Shown: positions 46,665-58,458 of the stretch, piece after piece | Numbering within the stretch: position 1 is the first letter of the stretch | Layout of the letters: every line of letters begins with the position of its first letter | Assembly: GCA_024529925.1 (NCBI GenBank) | Contig: JAFEUB010001192.1 | Location: 169,501 to 233,500 of the forward strand | Length of the DNA: 64,000 bases | Direction: 5' to 3' | Source of the DNA: Ophthalmolycus amberensis | Taxonomy: Eukaryota; Chordata; Actinopteri; Perciformes; Zoarcidae | Position numbers and translations under genes: made by a program | The notes under the pieces: model-generated | Told to the model about the DNA's origin: nothing | The model's input: the letters and a program-made list of their open reading frames with translations, nothing else | Databases searched by the model: none

Positions 46665-49600
46665 TTACACATCATCTCCACCACAGAGCAATAGAAGGGC
46701 CTTTCGGAAGTCGCCGCCGGTATCTCCCTGTAACAAACACACAGAAATAAAGAAAACGCTTCATAGGAGTATAGGAACTTATGTTCAGCAAATGTGTATA
46801 TGTGCGTGTGGTGCAGTGTGTTTGTTTATTCATGTGTGCGTCAGTGTGTGTGTGTGTGTGTACCTTGATCATGGAAAACAGAGAGCAGGCAAACAACTTC
46901 CTGAACTCAGTTCTGATGTCCAACAAGTCCACCTCACTGCGCGTCACCATCACTCTGATCAGGGTGTTATCATCAGTTCCTCCACCCTGCAACAACAAAC
47001 ACACGACTGATGACTGCGTGCCTCACGAATGCATAACGATCATCTGAGAATATATTAGCAATAGTTCATGTAGCGCCTGGATACAGATGTTCGTTGTTTG
47101 ACAATTGCGCTACATGTTACCACACTTTGGGGCAGCAGAAACAAGCCGAACACTGACCCATCATCACCTTTTAAGTTGATATGGTGAACATGTTGGCAAA
47201 CAGTTGCTCATTTAAACATCAAAAGGTTACGAAACAACGTCAGCTGTCAGTTAGAGTTGTGTTTCTGGCCCCCTGGTCAATGTACAGTTGTTTCTCTGCG
47301 TATGAACACAATTCTTTGAGAGCGGGGAACCAAAGCGGTAAAGTTACAGACCGGACAGATAAACTACAAGCAGTTATTACCCTACTTCTACTTCTCTATT
47401 TCAATTCCCAATTCCACAATGACGACAGCTGTGGATTGCATTTTGCTGGTATTATAATGCGTTATTACAACTACTGTTATAATGGTTAAACATAGCATTG
47501 ACTACACTTGATCTACTATCTTTGTCGTCTCACCTTCATCGCATAGTACAGAGTCTCAGCAAAGTAGGTTGGAACGCTCCTGGCACACTTCACTTTAAAA
47601 GAAAAACAGGACAGACGATTGAGAAGGTGTCGTTATTATTCATTCAAAGTCGCCACCTCAAGAAGCGGGCAACAGAAGCAGCCTGCAGTAGTTTCGTACC
47701 GACGGCCAGAAGCAGATCTCTCAGGCCTCCGGATGTTTCCCTCTTGATGCTCTCCTCCATCTCGTATCCAGCCAACTTCATGTAGGCATCGAATACTGAA
47801 ACGCACAGGTTCAGAATTAGTTTGGATGTTATGTGAAGCTCCCAAGAAGATTTGAGAGGCTCTGTAACTGCAACTGTCAGACGCACCTTTCCTAAGATGT
47901 TCTGCACTCCGGTTTCCCAGGATGGTGACAAACGTTTGTTCATCAGTGCCGAACTTCTGCTCTCCAGCCTTGAAGAGGACCTGCGACCACAGAAACACAC
48001 AGGACAGACTATCAGATAGAGAGACTATCAGTGATACTAATGCCAGAAACAGCAACTGAACAAAGTAAAGTAAAGCCTCGTCCGTACTGGGGATGGATCC
48101 CGTTCATACAGAAGTTAGTCTAGAGCAGAAATCATTCGGCCAAGGAGCAGCAAGATCTAGAAAATAATTGATTATCCGCACCATACAGAACCGCTTCACA
48201 GTGTCTTATCTGTCTGTCTTGTCTGTATTTACCGGTATTATCTCTTTTAAATTCAACCAAGAGTTACTCGCTCCCTCCACAAGGAAGCTTCATAACGTTA
48301 TTACAGATCAGCTGTGCAAACTGCAACACACACACACACACAAACACGTGTTCAAAGCCCAGCATTTAGATCCTATCCTCAAACGCATGTGACAGTCACA
48401 CCCTAAGACAAGAAAACAAGGACACCATTGATAGTGAAGAGCAGAAATATTTACTGATTAGCGATAAAACAACAGACTCACCTGAGCGTCACTCTCTACG
48501 TTTCCCCCCTGGATCCCCTTCTGCCTGTTCGCCTGAGGAGAGACAAAACATGTCTGTCAGAGAGGAGAGGAGACAAGGATAGAGGAGAGGAGACAAGATA
48601 AGAAGAGATCAGGATAGAGGAGGGGAGACAAGGAAAGAGGAGAGGAGATCAGGATAGAGGAGGGGAGACAAGATAAGAAGAGATCAGGATAGAGGAGGGG
48701 AGACAAGATAAGAGGAAAGGACAGGAGACAAGTACAGAGAAGAGGAGAGGAGACACGGATTGAGAAAAGGAGAAGAGACGAGAGAAGACAAGGATAGAGA
48801 AGAAGAGAGGAAATGAGACAAGGATAGAGAAGAAGAGAGGAAATGAGACAAGGATAGAGCAAAGGAAAGGAGACGAGAGGAGACAAGGATAGAGAAGAAG
48901 AGAGGAAAGGAGAGGAGACAAGGAGAGAGGAAAGGAGAGGAGACAAGGAGAGAGCAAAGGAGAGGAGACAAGGAGAGAGCAAAGGAGAGGAGACAAGGAG
49001 AGAGCAAAGGAGAGGAGACAAGGAAAGAGCAGAGAAAAGGAATTTACCTGCAGCAGAATAACCAGAAGTCTCTTGAAGTGACCTGAGGTGTCACCAGATA
49101 TATCTTCCTCCAGGTCGTCATCATACTCTGAGAAACACAAGAAACACACATGTTCAAGTTTTCTTTTAGACCTGATCTTTAAAAAGTTTTACTGTCACAC
49201 TTTCTTTGTCTATCTTTAGAAAACATCTGCCCATCAGATTCATCTTTGACACATGCATCAAAACACAGAAATATATGAAATATTAACCACTTTCTATGCT
49301 TTCCTTTCTGTCTTTGTTCAGCACCTTGTAAACTGTCCCTCCTCCACATGTCCCTTTGTTTAGCACAAACTCAGCTCAGAGTCTATCGTTAAAGTTAAGC
49401 TACAATAAATAAAACATGCAGTGTGTGTGTGCGAGTGTTACCTTTTCTATAAGCAGCGACGATTTCCTTCACCTGCTGAGGTGTTCTGGAGGCGAGGATC
49501 TCCACGAGGACCTTCTCGTCGGTCCCTGCGCCCTACAGGTCGAAAGAGGGAAAGCGGTCCGATGAAGTGACAGTTGAGGTTTCCAGCTCCTCAGACTGCG

Positions 49601-52600
49601 AACGTGCATGTTTCTAACCGTACTCAGAAACTCTCCATCCACAGCAGGTAAGAGCCTTTATCTCAGCCGCAGCACTTACCTTGATGGCGTTGCGGAGCGA
49701 CGACACGTCATAAGCGAGGGGGGCGGACATCAGTCCCACAATCAGGGTCTCAAATTTGCCCCCCAGCTCTCCCTTCAGGTCATCGATCAGATCCTGTCAT
49801 GAGGATACAACATGTGCTTTAATTAGATTAAATTATGTTTATACCATCACCATGGTTGTATCTCAAAGTATACAGTAGTTTGTTTGAAGGATACAGAGGC
49901 CGTTTTTTAAAGTTGAAGCTCTTGTAATATGTGTGTTGATGTGGTTTAACAGCTGTTAAAGTAGTCCAACCTTTCCAAACAGAGTTTTGTAGGCGGTCTT
50001 GATCTGCTGCCTCTGGGCGTTGCTGCGAGCCACCAGCAGCTGCAAGATGGCATCCTCATCGGTCCCTATACGACAACAAGCACCATGGTTACCCAGCCAA
50101 GCACACGCATTACAGAACAACGCATATGCTCAGTCGAGGCGGACTCTTGATCACAATTATTTCACCCACATAATCACAGATTTCAGTCGAGGTCAGTGGA
50201 TGGGGTTTTTTTTTCCCCTCACAGTGACTCAAGTTGCGTCTCTGCTGTTGTGTTTATGACTCACTGCTGTCAGACAGTACTACAGAAAGGAACTCCCAAA
50301 AAAAGGCTCTCTCATTGGTGCGTTGGAGTTGTGCTACTGACTGACACCACGCCTTCGACGTATCAGATGACACAGTGCAGATGTGCATCTTACCCAGCCC
50401 CTTCATGGCCTTGTACAGAACCTCAGCATCTGTAGTGGCATTGAAGTTTAGACTGGCTTTGACGCTTCCTTTGCCGGCCTGCAACGTGGAAGAAAAGGAC
50501 AGAGGAGGATTATTCTGATGTAGGTTTTCCAAAGTTTTAAATCTTTTTTTTTGATTATTTCTTTTTGAAGCACAGCTGATATCGAAATAAGACACTTGTA
50601 CTGATTTATTGCACCTATAGTTTATGTCTAAATACATTCAAATGTTCTTTTAACGGCAACATCTTCTTCTTCATTTATCTTTATTTTATTACTTGTGAGC
50701 AATGCTGCTGTAATCCTGTAATTTCCCCACTGAGGGACTAATAAAGGATTATCTTATCTTATCTTATCTTATCTTCTTGTTTGAGTAATAAAAAACAATA
50801 AATAACTCCTTCCTTAACGTACCCAGTGGCTTCTAACACAAGTTAATCAATCTCTAGATTTATGCTTACAACTGATTTAAGATTACGCATCTCAGATTCA
50901 TAATTATCAATCTTAACATTCACGAGTACATAGTGTACATTCAAAACGCTGTCTCTGATTTGTTGTGTGCATACTGTGCGCTCATTAGAGACTGTCAGAC
51001 GCACGTGATGAACTTAATGACTTCATAGACGTCATAGAATACAGATGTGCACACAAGCTCTCACATCGCCCTCCGTTTCATGAACAGCATGTTCTCCAGA
51101 GATTCGAATGTAATGGATTATCAGGCTAATCATTCCTCTGAATGTGGAAAAAGTGTTTCAGACAGACAGACCGATCGGTACCGAGGACAAGGAGAATGTG
51201 ATGAGATGGAAAAACATTAACTTTAAGATCGATTTCAGTCATAGAGGCTTCTCTCTGTAATAAAGCTGCACTCATTCCAGGCACTCCCTAAAACTGTTAT
51301 ACATTAACAACAAGACAGCCAAGCGGTGGCTTCTTTTTTCAGGGGGAGGGATGTTTAGAGGGGAAAACTGCAGGAATGTCTCTGGAATTCTGACCCTGGA
51401 AATCTGGAGGGAAAAAAAAAAAAAAAAAGTTGTAGCACGTCCAAAAACAAGTCGCCGTTAACAACCAGGATTCTGTCTTCTGCTGCAGGAAGGAACGGCA
51501 AAATGTCCACGAGCTCTCCTTCCTCATAAACACACTCATCGCCACAAGCTCAACAAAATCGAATCAACATGCAGCCAAACAAAGAGATATTTAGATCAGC
51601 AACACAACACATTTCTACTGGAATGTTAGACGCAGTTTTAGCTCCTATAGCGAGTGATACGTTGTGTGGCGCGAGCTCAGACATGACCTGATGTCTGATG
51701 GAGGTATGCTGAGCCACCATATGTAAACCCAGGCTGTCACAACTGGTATCTCACTGGTATTTAAAGCACACACAGTGACGACAAACAATCCACAATACAT
51801 GCAGCCCTGCTTGTATGAAGGGAGGTCATATTGTCAAATAATGCATTTTACTATTAACTGTACAATTACTGTGTACATTGAGCTTGAATATATATATAAA
51901 CATAAATATATAAAAGTGGAAAATAATATTTTTAAACTGACAATTTTCCGGCCAAAACAACGAAATACAAACAGTGATGACGGACTTTTCAGTGAAGTAT
52001 CTAGAAGTATCATCGTGTGTCTAGTCGTTAAACTTTTGAATTGAACAATATTTGCATACTCATAGAATCAGAATTTTTCAACGAAGAAGAAGTCGATTTT
52101 TTTTGGGGTAAAACCATATGAGATACAAGTTATTGGTTTTGGGTGGGGAGGCTAAAGTTCTGGCTGCAGCCCAAAGCCCATTCCTTCCTACTGAAGACTT
52201 TAAAAAACTTCACTAATATATATCCTCACTTTGAAAAAGACATAATGAGTTCCTATAACCAGCTGGGTGCTGTTGTTTGGAGCACATTTGACTAAAACTG
52301 GAGTAAATATTGTATTTCTTGGGCACTTGGGTGTACGCAGTATGTGGGACTGACTCATAATAAACTACAGTGCCCATGATCATGTCAGGAATACTCTCTA
52401 TCGGGCTATTGTTAATGATCAGATCAATATATCGGTGCTTTTGGTCTGTTATGATCAGTCTCATCCTCAAATTGGACACAAGTCTAAGAAACATATGACA
52501 CATGAAAACTGACTTTGTGAGGAGACGTTGGGTTTATAGCCCCAGACACAGAGAGCAGCAGCGTTACATCATCACAGCTGATTATGATCATGTTTTTTAT

Positions 52601-52827
52601 ATTTTCATGGTAACGCTCCACCCTGACAGAAGAAAAAGAGTGTCCCCTTTAAGAGAGGAAGGTTGGCTTTAAACTTCAGCCTAGACGTGGAAATGGGTGT
52701 ATTTAAAACAGAGGGGAGGAGGAGAGACCAGAGACCCACCCGGGTGGAATAGAGCCCACATGAGTCATACAATAAACTTCCCAACTTCCCCAAATGGAAC
52801 CTCTACAAGTATTAACACACACCCACC

Positions 52828-52860
<33 letters not shown>

Positions 52861-53132
52861 GTAAAACTTGATAAACTGCCATCAGCAAAAGTGTTCATTT
52901 GATAACTTCTAGCTTAGTGTGAACTTATTGTTATCTTACATTGTATCAACAGTGAATTCATGTTAACAACCTACTTTTAGATTAAAAAGAATCGAAGTAT
53001 TACGTAATGTTGATAAAAGTGGGCGGTGTCTTAGAGTTCATAGGGTAAAAACATTGTATGCCTCACATATTTGCATAAATAACGGATTTTTGCAAAGACC
53101 ATTAGAACTGTGTTGTAATCATGACTCACCAT
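46665..53132 (-). CDS. anxa5: Annexin A5
   Basis: Cytosolic and extracellular calcium-dependent phosphatidylserine-binding protein. Twelve coding exons on the - strand, in transcript order: 53132..53130 (ATG only), 50478..50394, 50065..49971, 49793..49680, 49532..49442, 49127..49048, 48532..48482, 47980..47887, 47795..47700, 47592..47534, 46986..46864 and 46727..46665. They total 954 nt, 317 codons (human 320). Four annexin repeats each show the calcium loop: KGLGTDE, KGAGTDEK, KFGTDEQ, KGGGTDDN. Typical core motifs are ARSNAQRQQI, ASRTPQQVKEI, GNRSAEHLRKVF and TRSEVDLLDIRTEF, and the end is ALLLLCGGDDV, characteristic of A5. The short N-terminus (MAGKGSVKASLNFNATTDAE) also fits A5. The repeat III loop has Phe where human A5 has its calcium-sensing Trp187. 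The a or b co-orthologue is not decided. Confidence 0.94.
48533..49047. repeat. Purine-rich minisatellite filling an anxa5 intron
   Basis: On the + strand the intron is almost all A and G, built of degenerate units such as AGAGGAGACAAGGAGAGAGC. Four near-perfect copies of a 25-base unit lie at about 48936-49030, and more degenerate units (AGACAAGGATAGAGAAGAAG, AGATCAGGATAGAGGAGGGG) extend to 48557. On the transcribed RNA it is C/U-rich over about 480 bases. The intron boundaries (GTAAATTCC...TCTCCTCAG on the - strand) lie at its two ends. Confidence 0.95.
50690..50775 (+). mobile_element. LINE 3' end with (TATCT)n tail
   Basis: 'GTAATTTCCCCACTGAGGGA' then 'CTAATAAAGGATTATCTTAT' followed by a (CTTAT)n tail is the familiar 3' terminus of a fish L2/CR1-like LINE. 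It sits in an anxa5 intron opposite to the gene. Only the extreme 3' end is present, as expected of a 5'-truncated insertion. Confidence 0.65.
52820..52860. repeat. (CACC)n(CA)n microsatellite
   Basis: CACC tetramers pass into CA dinucleotides within the anxa5 intron. Confidence 0.93.
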
Positions 53133-53211
53133 TTTGTCAGTCTTGGTTATTTATTCTGCGGAAGAATAAGATCTGTTGGAGAGGAAAAACCGTATTTAGC
53201 GACTGAATACA

Positions 53212-53242
<31 letters not shown>

Positions 53243-53600
53243 GAGAACCAGATGTGTTTACTTTGAACATCTGCAATTCACTTCTTATTCTGGTTATTTA
53301 ACGGTGTCTGAGTGCATCTCTTCTCGGTTTTAGTGTCGCCGAGCTATCAAACTTCCACAGACCTGTCTCTCTTTTGTCTGCAGGTAGACCCAGACTGTCC
53401 CCGCTTACCTGTCTGATGCTGCTGAACTTTTATCTGGAAGGTAAAGCGAGTAAATATAAATAATAAATAAACTGCTCCGGTGAAACTTACCGCTGAGTAG
53501 CAGCAGTCAGATGAAGCTCGGAGAGCGGAAAGATACACCCGGCTGAGAGAGAAGAGAGGAAGAGAAGAAGGGCTGACGCCAGAATCCCACTCGAGTAAAC
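53133..53600 (-). promoter_or_regulatory. anxa5: anxa5 5'UTR exons and promoter region
   Basis: On the - strand a donor GCG|GTAAGTTT after 53491 ends a likely first exon. A 25-base segment 53433..53409 has an acceptor (TTACCTTCCAG) and donor (GACAG|GTAAGC). The exon 53155..53130 follows TTCTTCCGCAG and ends in ATG|GTGAGT. The start codon is therefore the last three bases of a leader exon. Sequence around 53490-53640 is GC-richer and includes GCGCGCGCGTGAGTGTGCGC. The transcription start is not determined. Confidence 0.6.
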
Positions 53601-53817
53601 TCTCTGGTGCGCGCGCGTGAGTGTGCGCATGTGTGGGCCACACCCCGGTGCACGTGGACTCTGGTACAGGCCATAGCCCTGCTCCTGAAGCACTGTGGGA
53701 AATGTTGTTTCATGTGTCCAGAAGAGAAACAGCTTTTATTTCATTTCGTATATTTCATAATGGCGGCAGAATAAACAGAGGTTTGATCTTCTCAGATACT
53801 ATCTGAGAAGTAAGGCT

Positions 53818-54001
53818 GCAGTACCACCGTGTACAAATACTCTTTTACAAGTCATGTACAACAGTGTTAATAATCTGCCAAGTTACTAGTGACAAATAAA
53901 TGTAGTAAAGTATAAAGCAACGGAAAATGGAAATACTCAGGTTAGGTACCTCAGAAGTGTACTGAAGCACAGTACCTGAGTAAATGTACTTCCACCACTG
54001 T
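53818..54001. mobile_element. AAGTACTT-family element, truncated
   Basis: Contains 'AATGTAGTAAAGTATAAAGC', 'GGAAATACTCAGGTTAGGTA' and the right end 'GAGTAAATGTACTTCCACCACTG', the cleanest copy of the CAGTGGTGGAA-type terminus in the window. Confidence 0.75.
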
Positions 54002-55866
54002 ATTCGATTAACAGAAAGCCTGTGTGTGAGTAACACCTGACAGATGACAAAATGTCACCTGACAGGTTTCCATGTAGATATTATTAATTTTGTTGCAACT
54101 TCTGCCTCAATGTTAACTTTTAAAGTTTCTAAACATTAAATTCAGAGCATATATATATTGCCTCTCAATGCATTCACGCTTCAAAAATCATAAAAGTGGT
54201 ATTTTTTATTTTTATTACTCTTTTTATTTGTATGTATTGTCAACATTGTGTGGATCAAGGAAGAAATGTACACATTGCAAAATAAAACTCATTCTATATT
54301 TTTGTTGTACATGCTACCAAACGGAAGACTTTTTAGTATTCAAACATTACTTTTATTCATTTATTTATTTATTAAGTGCACCTTCTGTTTTAGTTAAAGC
54401 TGTATTGATTTAATTTTTGCCACCTGGGCAGCGAAACAAGCTGAAAACACAATAATGTCATTACAATAACGAAGTTAACATGTTAGCAGACAGATGCCTA
54501 TTAACACATGCAGCAGACACAGAGCAACATTAGCATTCATTTGGAGTCGTTTCTCTGGTTGCCTGACGCTTACAAAGATTGTAAAACTCCCCATAGAAAA
54601 AGGGGAAACTGCAAAGTTGAGCCATCAGAGTGACACCTTTCACATTACACATAGTCAATTCAATCCATTGTCAATGTTAAACTATTTATTAGTGCAGCTG
54701 TAGGTGAGTACACATCAGAGCTAACTATGAGCTGACAGATGGCAGGAAAGTCTGTTTACAATGTGCTCACGCCCACAAGTTAAAGACCATATAAACAGAT
54801 AGTACACCATAATAATAATAATAATACACCACTGTCCTCACTGTCTCTTAAAATATCCAAGCATGATCCATCGTGTAACATATAGCCTACTGAAAAGAAA
54901 GAAACTGATCAGTTGCTCAAATGTGTGCTTGTTTCAGTTTTGTCCGTTTCATTTCCTTTATGTAAGTTGAGGAATAATCACAGTTACTGGACACAAGCAG
55001 CATTTCTCAGACACTTTATTATACGGGTATCATAAATTTAAGTAATGCATTACTTTAGACGATGATGATTAATGCATAAATGAACGCTGGCTCTATCATT
55101 AATTCCTCTCAATTAACAAATTAATGGTAATTCAGTTACTTTATACATTGATTGATTTACGACCAAATTAGCTGGAATCCAGTTACATAAAAAATAATTT
55201 CAGACCCATGCATTTCCTCAGCCTCCCTGAAAGCGCATCACATATTCTCACTGAAATATGAAGCTTTTTTTTAATATCAAACTGGTTGCAAACTTTTACA
55301 TGTTGCCGTATGACCCAATGGTATTAATTATTAATATTTATAGATATTTCTATGAGAATAAGTATTGTTCTGCTTTCAGAGAGGCTGAGAAAATACATGG
55401 TTTTGAAATGAATTTTTATGTAACTGAAATCCAGCTGGTCACATATCAGTTACTATAAGAAACTGTGAATTACCATTCCTTAATTACTTTGTGATGCAGT
55501 AAAGCATATGATTTGCACCACTAGTATGAGTATCTTAAGATATCTGGAGCTGAACTTTAACTAAATAATATATAACTGACACCAATGGGAACTCATAGCT
55601 TCAAGTTCACAACCAATAACTCATAGAGATAATACAGTAATGCGTTATTCATTCATAGACAACAACACAGGATGTAGTGAATGAAGAACGTTATCTTAGT
55701 TATCTTATATGGATCTGATTGTTTCTGCTTTGAATGATGTTCATTCTGTTGACTTTGGCATGTGTGGAATCTGCATGTCAATGAATCACCAAGTAAACCG
55801 GACTGATAAGTGCAGATCAATTCTAACAAAGACTTAACAGACAGAGAGAGAGAGAGAAAGAGAGAG

Positions 55867-55930
<64 letters not shown>

Positions 55931-57050
55931 TTACTGAGCGGCGGCCAGTGCCTTGCTAAAGGGGAATCTTAGTGGCGGTAATGAGGGAGTGACAAATGCT
56001 GCTCTTTTATCAAGTCCAGTTCTTTAACCTTTAATATTGCTCCTCATAAGTAACTTTCTTTCCAGAGCTAACAATTGTATCTCATGGTCTTTATATCACA
56101 TGATGAAAATAATCTCTCTTCTGGGTGCATCGTCACCTTCTGTATCCGCAGCATTGTGATTGTTGAAGTAACAACCAGAGAAACAGAACTAACTGCATGC
56201 GGATTGAGACAAAGAGACGAAAGTACACCAGAATGCTCCATCCCCAACCTGGAGGTACACCGTACACCTCCACAAATTACGAGATAGGCACGCTGGTGTG
56301 CACAGGAAACTGAGGTAAAAGGTCAAAATTTGATTATTCTTGTTCCTTTTATTGCATATGGGAGAGGAGAAGTGAAACTGAACTGATTTTGTTCTGTTGT
56401 CCACAAGTGAATTTTTGGTTTTCCTTATCTTGTGAGGATCACAACCACCACACATGAGCTGCTTTCACCAGGCGTTCAAAAGCGTTCTGTGATAGGAATG
56501 AATGATGACAGCCATCAAGTGTCTACCCGATCGAGTAGATTTAAGAGTAAAGATCTTGATCGTACAGCAACAAATCTGAAAGCAGCTTTGTATCCAGGGT
56601 TCAACTGAATATTCTGTGAGCTGCTGAGTATCCAAATATATCAGTGTCCTCTGTTCAACATTCCATGTAATGAGAGAAAACAAAAAATAGATCGATTGGA
56701 GTTCTTGCCTCTCTTGTCTTCTTACACAGACATTTTCTACAGACTGTTGCCTCATGCATGTCCACATTTTTTTTGTTTGGAAACACTGACATCCTGTTTT
56801 GAAAGTAAAAACCCATTGCATAAAGTCTAGAGGAAAAACAAAAGATCAGCCTATTTAGTTCAATATATTTATTCTAAAGCAATGAATATTATCTAAAAAG
56901 AGAAAAAAATGACCACCAAAAACATACAATTGTCTTACCTGTAAAAAAAAATCTCCTTCCATGTTGGTAGGTGCAAGTGCCTTATACAAGAACAAATGTA
57001 ATGCACTGTTATCTTTATATTGGATGGTAAAAACATACCTGCCCCTGTGT
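54002..57050. other. anxa5-uchl1 spacer
   Basis: These genes are divergent (anxa5 on -, uchl1 on +). This AT-rich stretch shows no exon that I can support. It contains a short (AAT)n near 54820, the (GA)n run at 55842-55926, and no other recognised structure. Confidence 0.6.
55842..55926. repeat. (GA)n microsatellite
   Basis: About 85 bases of nearly pure AG with two interruptions (AAAG and GCGAG). The mirror symmetry could support triplex DNA. Confidence 0.97.
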
Positions 57051-57060
57051 GACTCCCCCG

Positions 57061-57675
57061 TTAATGCTGTGGGACCCGAACATCAGCTCCATCACCAAGA
57101 AGGCTCAGCAGAGGATGTACTTCCTGAGGCAGCTGAAGAAGTTCAACCTGCCAAAGACAATGATGGTGCACTTCTACACGGCCATCATTGAGTCCATCCT
57201 GCTGAGAGGGTGATTGGCTGCAATCTGCCGTCCCGCCACGATTTGTGTGCTTCCAGGACCCTGAAGCGAGCAAGGAAGATTGTAGCAGACCCCTCTCACC
57301 CTGGACATAAACTGTTCAACCTCACGCCACAAGAAGGCAGTTTCTTCCCGTCTGCAGTTGGGTTCATCAACAAAGCCCAGGACCCCCACTGACTCTGACT
57401 CTTACATCCTCAGGACACGTTACACTCCCTTGCACATCCTTTCTATGTTTCTATATTTAAATACACATGCTACTTTTACATATACTTGTTTTAAAGTACT
57501 GTTATCTGTTTGTTTGTGTCACATATTTTATTGTAAATGTTAATATGTTTCTATTTTTAAATGATGTCTTGATTATTGCACTGTGTTCATTGTTATTGTT
57601 ATGCACCATTCACCAAGTAAAATTCCTTGTATGTGTAACGTACTTGGCAATAAACGGTTCTGATTCTGATTCTGA
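57061..57675 (+). mobile_element. LINE (L2/CR1-like) reverse-transcriptase C-terminal remnant and 3' end
   Basis: One frame reads ISSITKKAQQRMYFLRQLKKF and FYTAIIESILLRG up to a stop at 57212. A second frame resumes at once with IGCNLPSRHDL, ASRTLKRARKIVADPSHPGHK, then FFPSAVGFINKAQD. This is the C-terminal part of a non-LTR retrotransposon ORF2. The usual segment between IESIL and GCNLPS (about 30 residues) is missing, so it carries an internal deletion with a frame change. The 3' end closes with AATAAACGGTTCTGATTCTG, a microsatellite-like LINE tail. It is dead and has no intact reverse-transcriptase core. Confidence 0.85.
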
Positions 57676-57695
57676 ACATAAATACCTTGTGTTAC

Positions 57696-57872
57696 CAGTG
57701 ATGGAGGAAGTTATCAGATCTTTTACTTCACTAAAAGTAACAATACCAAAGTGTAAAAACCTTGTGTTACAAGTACTCGATTGGCAGAATAAAATGGAAA
57801 CACTCAAGTAAAATGGAAACACTCAAGTACCTCAATATGGCACTAAAGTATAGTACTTGAGAAAATGTACTT
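57696..57872 (+). mobile_element. AAGTACTT-family element adjacent to LINE tail
   Basis: Starts CAGTGATGGAGGAAGTTATC, close to the family left end, and includes 'CAGAATAAAATGGAAACACT', a tandem copy of 'AAAATGGAAACACTCAAGTA', and 'GTATAGTACTTGAGAAAATG'. The right terminus is missing. Confidence 0.75.
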
Positions 57873-58359
57873 GTTAGAATGTATTTACACAGTTCATTAT
57901 CAGTTGTTTTAGTTAGAATGTGGACATTCATGCAGCCACAGGGCTCACGATATTCCATGACATTATCATAGAATATGGCCTGAATGATTAACATGTGATC
58001 TGTGCACTCCACACCACTACAGTTATTAATAAAATAGATGATAAACAATATTTAAATTCAACTCATTGGCCAGTACCATTGTTGATTGAGAGTGATTAGG
58101 GTTGTACATCTTTGCTTCTAGAAAGAGCGTGGTTTGACCAGAGTGATCTCACATTTAGCGGTGTGATCAAACTTCTTTTTTTTGAATGAAGAAGGAAATA
58201 TCTCATCTGGGATGTAACTACATAAATAGATATGTAGCAACAAAAACCTAGCATTTCAAATCCCTTTGCTATTTCTCAGAATGCCTTTTAAATATGGAAC
58301 ATCAGCAGTTATTTGATCGAGGACACCCCCCTGTCTGCCGGTAAGTGGTATGACCGGCA

Positions 58360-58458
58360 GCATAAAATATGGGCACGCGCTGTAACTTCACTGACGACTA
58401 CAAACCGGCAAAGGACGCACACACACAACACGCGGAGTCACGTCGAAACAGTTTAAAA
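58360..58458 (+). promoter_or_regulatory. uchl1: uchl1 promoter / 5'UTR
   Basis: GCATAAAATATGGG (58360-58373) is a TATA-like element about 95 bases before the ATG. CpG-containing sequence follows (GGCACGCGC, CGCGGAGTCACGTCG). The ATG context is AAAAATGG, with A at -3 and G at +4, which is favourable. Confidence 0.5.

Noticed and set aside
48557..49149. Leu/Ser/Pro-rich reading frames on the - strand
   Set aside because: They are translations of the pyrimidine-rich minisatellite in an anxa5 intron. Only the 49127..49048 portion is a true exon.
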